From contig JAHEKO010000256.1 in assembly GCA_024638355.1 (NCBI GenBank), positions 1 to 5,905 of the forward strand: DNA of 5,905 bases. Reading direction: 5' to 3'. The notes under the pieces were generated by a model. The model did not search any database, was not told the origin of the DNA, and saw nothing but the letters and a program-made list of their open reading frames with translations. Shown here piece after piece: positions 5,409 to 5,905 of this stretch (its first letter is position 1; each line of letters begins with the position of its first letter). Made by a program: the position numbers and the translations under genes. This DNA is from Acidobacteriota bacterium. Lineage in GTDB: Bacteria; Acidobacteriota; Thermoanaerobaculia; Multivoradales; JAHEKO01.

Positions 5409-5414
5409 ATTCTA
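5409..5414 (-). promoter_or_regulatory. -10-like hexamer close to the lipoprotein start
   Basis: On the minus strand TAGAAT (5 of 6 matches to TATAAT) ends 10 nt before the lipoprotein ATG, with GC-only sequence between and no Shine-Dalgarno. No -35 match is found at 17-bp spacing (GAGCGC). Transcription from it would produce an mRNA with about a 3-nt leader. The spacing is nearly the same as at the nitrilase start. Confidence 0.35.
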
Positions 5415-5448
5415 GCCTGACTTGGTCACCGGCGCTCTGGCGGCGGCT

Positions 5449-5457
5449 TGCTAGACT
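5449..5457 (+). promoter_or_regulatory. Extended -10 candidate for the SLC13 permease gene
   Basis: TGC followed directly by TAGACT forms an extended -10 element (TGn plus 4 of 6 matches). No -35 box is seen, which extended -10 promoters can tolerate. Transcription would start near 5464, leaving a leader of about 15 nt containing the Shine-Dalgarno GAAGGA. Confidence 0.35.
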
Positions 5458-5467
5458 CTCGCCCCCC

Positions 5468-5473
5468 GAAGGA
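5468..5473 (+). promoter_or_regulatory. Shine-Dalgarno of the SLC13 permease gene
   Basis: GAAGGA lies 5 nt before the ATG at 5479 and supports that start. Confidence 0.6.
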
Positions 5474-5478
5474 CGGCA

Positions 5479-5905
5479 ATGAACGTCGACATCCTGCTTC
5501 TCGTAGGCATCATCTTCTTCTCCATCGTCGCCTTCGCGCGCGAGTGGCTGCCGATGGACGTGGTGGCTCTCACCTGTCTAGCGCTCTTGCTGCTGTGCGA
5601 TCTGGTCACGCCGGAGCAGGCCATCTCCGGGTTCAGCAATCCGGCGGTGATCACGGTCATGATGATGTTCGTGCTCAGCGCCGCGCTCGTCCACAGCGGC
5701 CTGGTGAGCAAGCTGGGCTACAAGATCTCGGACATCTCGGGGGGCAGCAAGTGGAAGGCGGCCACCCTGCTGCTGATCCTGACGGCGGCCATCTCCGCCT
5801 TTCTGAACAATACCGCCGCGGTGGCGGTGTTGATGCCGGTCGCCATCCACCTGTCGCGGCTCAACAAGTTCAGCCCGTCGGAGATCCTGATGCCGCTCTC
5901 CTTCA
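5479..5905 (+). CDS. SLC13/DASS-family permease, N-terminal part
   Basis: The frame is open from the ATG at 5479 to the window edge, giving 142 residues; full members have about 430-620, so most of the protein lies outside. Hydrophobic segments are visible at about 4-20, 27-43, 56-73 and 95-125, in the pattern of the first DASS repeat. GFSNPAVITVMMMFVLSAAL (51-70) and SAFLNNTAAVAVLMP (106-120) are characteristic; the NNT lies in the position of the conserved Asn-Thr signature in the first substrate-binding and sodium-binding hairpin. The ending IHLSRLNKFSPSEILMPLSF is typical of members that carry two RCK_C (TrkA-C) domains in the middle, which would make the full protein about 600 residues, but that part is not visible. 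Substrates in the family include di- and tricarboxylates, sulfate and other anions; this one cannot be assigned. A Shine-Dalgarno 5 nt upstream supports the start. Confidence 0.92.
   Translation, partial: MNVDILLLVGIIFFSIVAFAREWLPMDVVALTCLALLLLCDLVTPEQAISGFSNPAVITVMMMFVLSAALVHSGLVSKLGYKISDISGGSKWKAATLLLILTAAISAFLNNTAAVAVLMPVAIHLSRLNKFSPSEILMPLSF

Noticed and set aside
4682..5482. A 266-codon open frame on the plus strand opposite the lipoprotein gene
   Set aside because: It is an antisense shadow; the opposite strand has a coherent signal peptide, lipobox and beta-strand patterns.
1..5905. A single functional system or island linking the eight genes
   Set aside because: Strand alternates often, most genes seem to have separate promoters, the products belong to unrelated families, and there are no mobility genes, att-like repeats or obvious composition shifts.

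Overview
The window is compact, GC-rich bacterial DNA (about two thirds G+C by eye) with eight protein-coding genes, two of them cut by the window edges. I see no rRNA, tRNA, CRISPR array, transposase, integrase or phage gene. The composition, the single-copy housekeeping-type enzymes and the two unfamiliar secreted proteins fit the chromosome of a high-GC environmental bacterium with a lipoprotein export system. Acidobacteriota, or a similar lineage such as Gemmatimonadota or Myxococcota, is my guess; the sequence does not prove it.

Layout from left to right: (1) 1-513, minus, the N-terminal part of a nitrilase-superfamily amidase of the Nit1/Nit2 type. It has the complete Glu-Lys-Cys triad but runs off the left edge. 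(2) 556-1677, plus, a cytoplasmic serine hydrolase with the class C beta-lactamase fold, transcribed divergently from the first gene across a 42-bp gap. (3) 1708-2211, minus, a small CAP/SCP-domain lipoprotein, convergent with gene 2 across 30 bp that hold a GC-rich hairpin. (4) 2317-3168, minus, a membrane-anchored alpha/beta hydrolase of the Bem46/ABHD13 type. (5) 3270-3950, plus, a class I SAM-dependent O-methyltransferase of the caffeoyl-CoA-OMT/TrmR family. (6) 4013-4525, plus, a short secreted protein with a probable CARDB/Ig-like fold, behind a recognisable sigma70-type promoter and a strong Shine-Dalgarno sequence. (7) 4532-5398, minus, a lipoprotein of unknown function with beta-sandwich character, convergent with gene 6 across only 6 bp; a second hairpin spans both stop codons. 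(8) 5479-5905, plus, the start of an SLC13/DASS-family permease that runs off the right edge.

The genes do not form an obvious pathway or operon. Strand changes are frequent, and only genes 4 and 3 (both minus) and genes 5 and 6 (both plus) are co-directional neighbours; gene 6 appears to have its own promoter. Three products are predicted at the envelope as exported or lipid-anchored proteins (genes 3, 6 and 7), and two more as membrane proteins (genes 4 and 8).

I found no convincing new defence, mobile or biosynthetic system. The most useful second-look items are: two genes whose -10-like box lies only 9-10 nt before the ATG with no Shine-Dalgarno (possible leaderless mRNAs), next to two genes with a more distant -10 and a clear Shine-Dalgarno; the two compact hairpins at the convergent gene ends; and the two unfamiliar secreted proteins. 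Several long open frames opposite the real genes are artefacts of GC-rich codon use.
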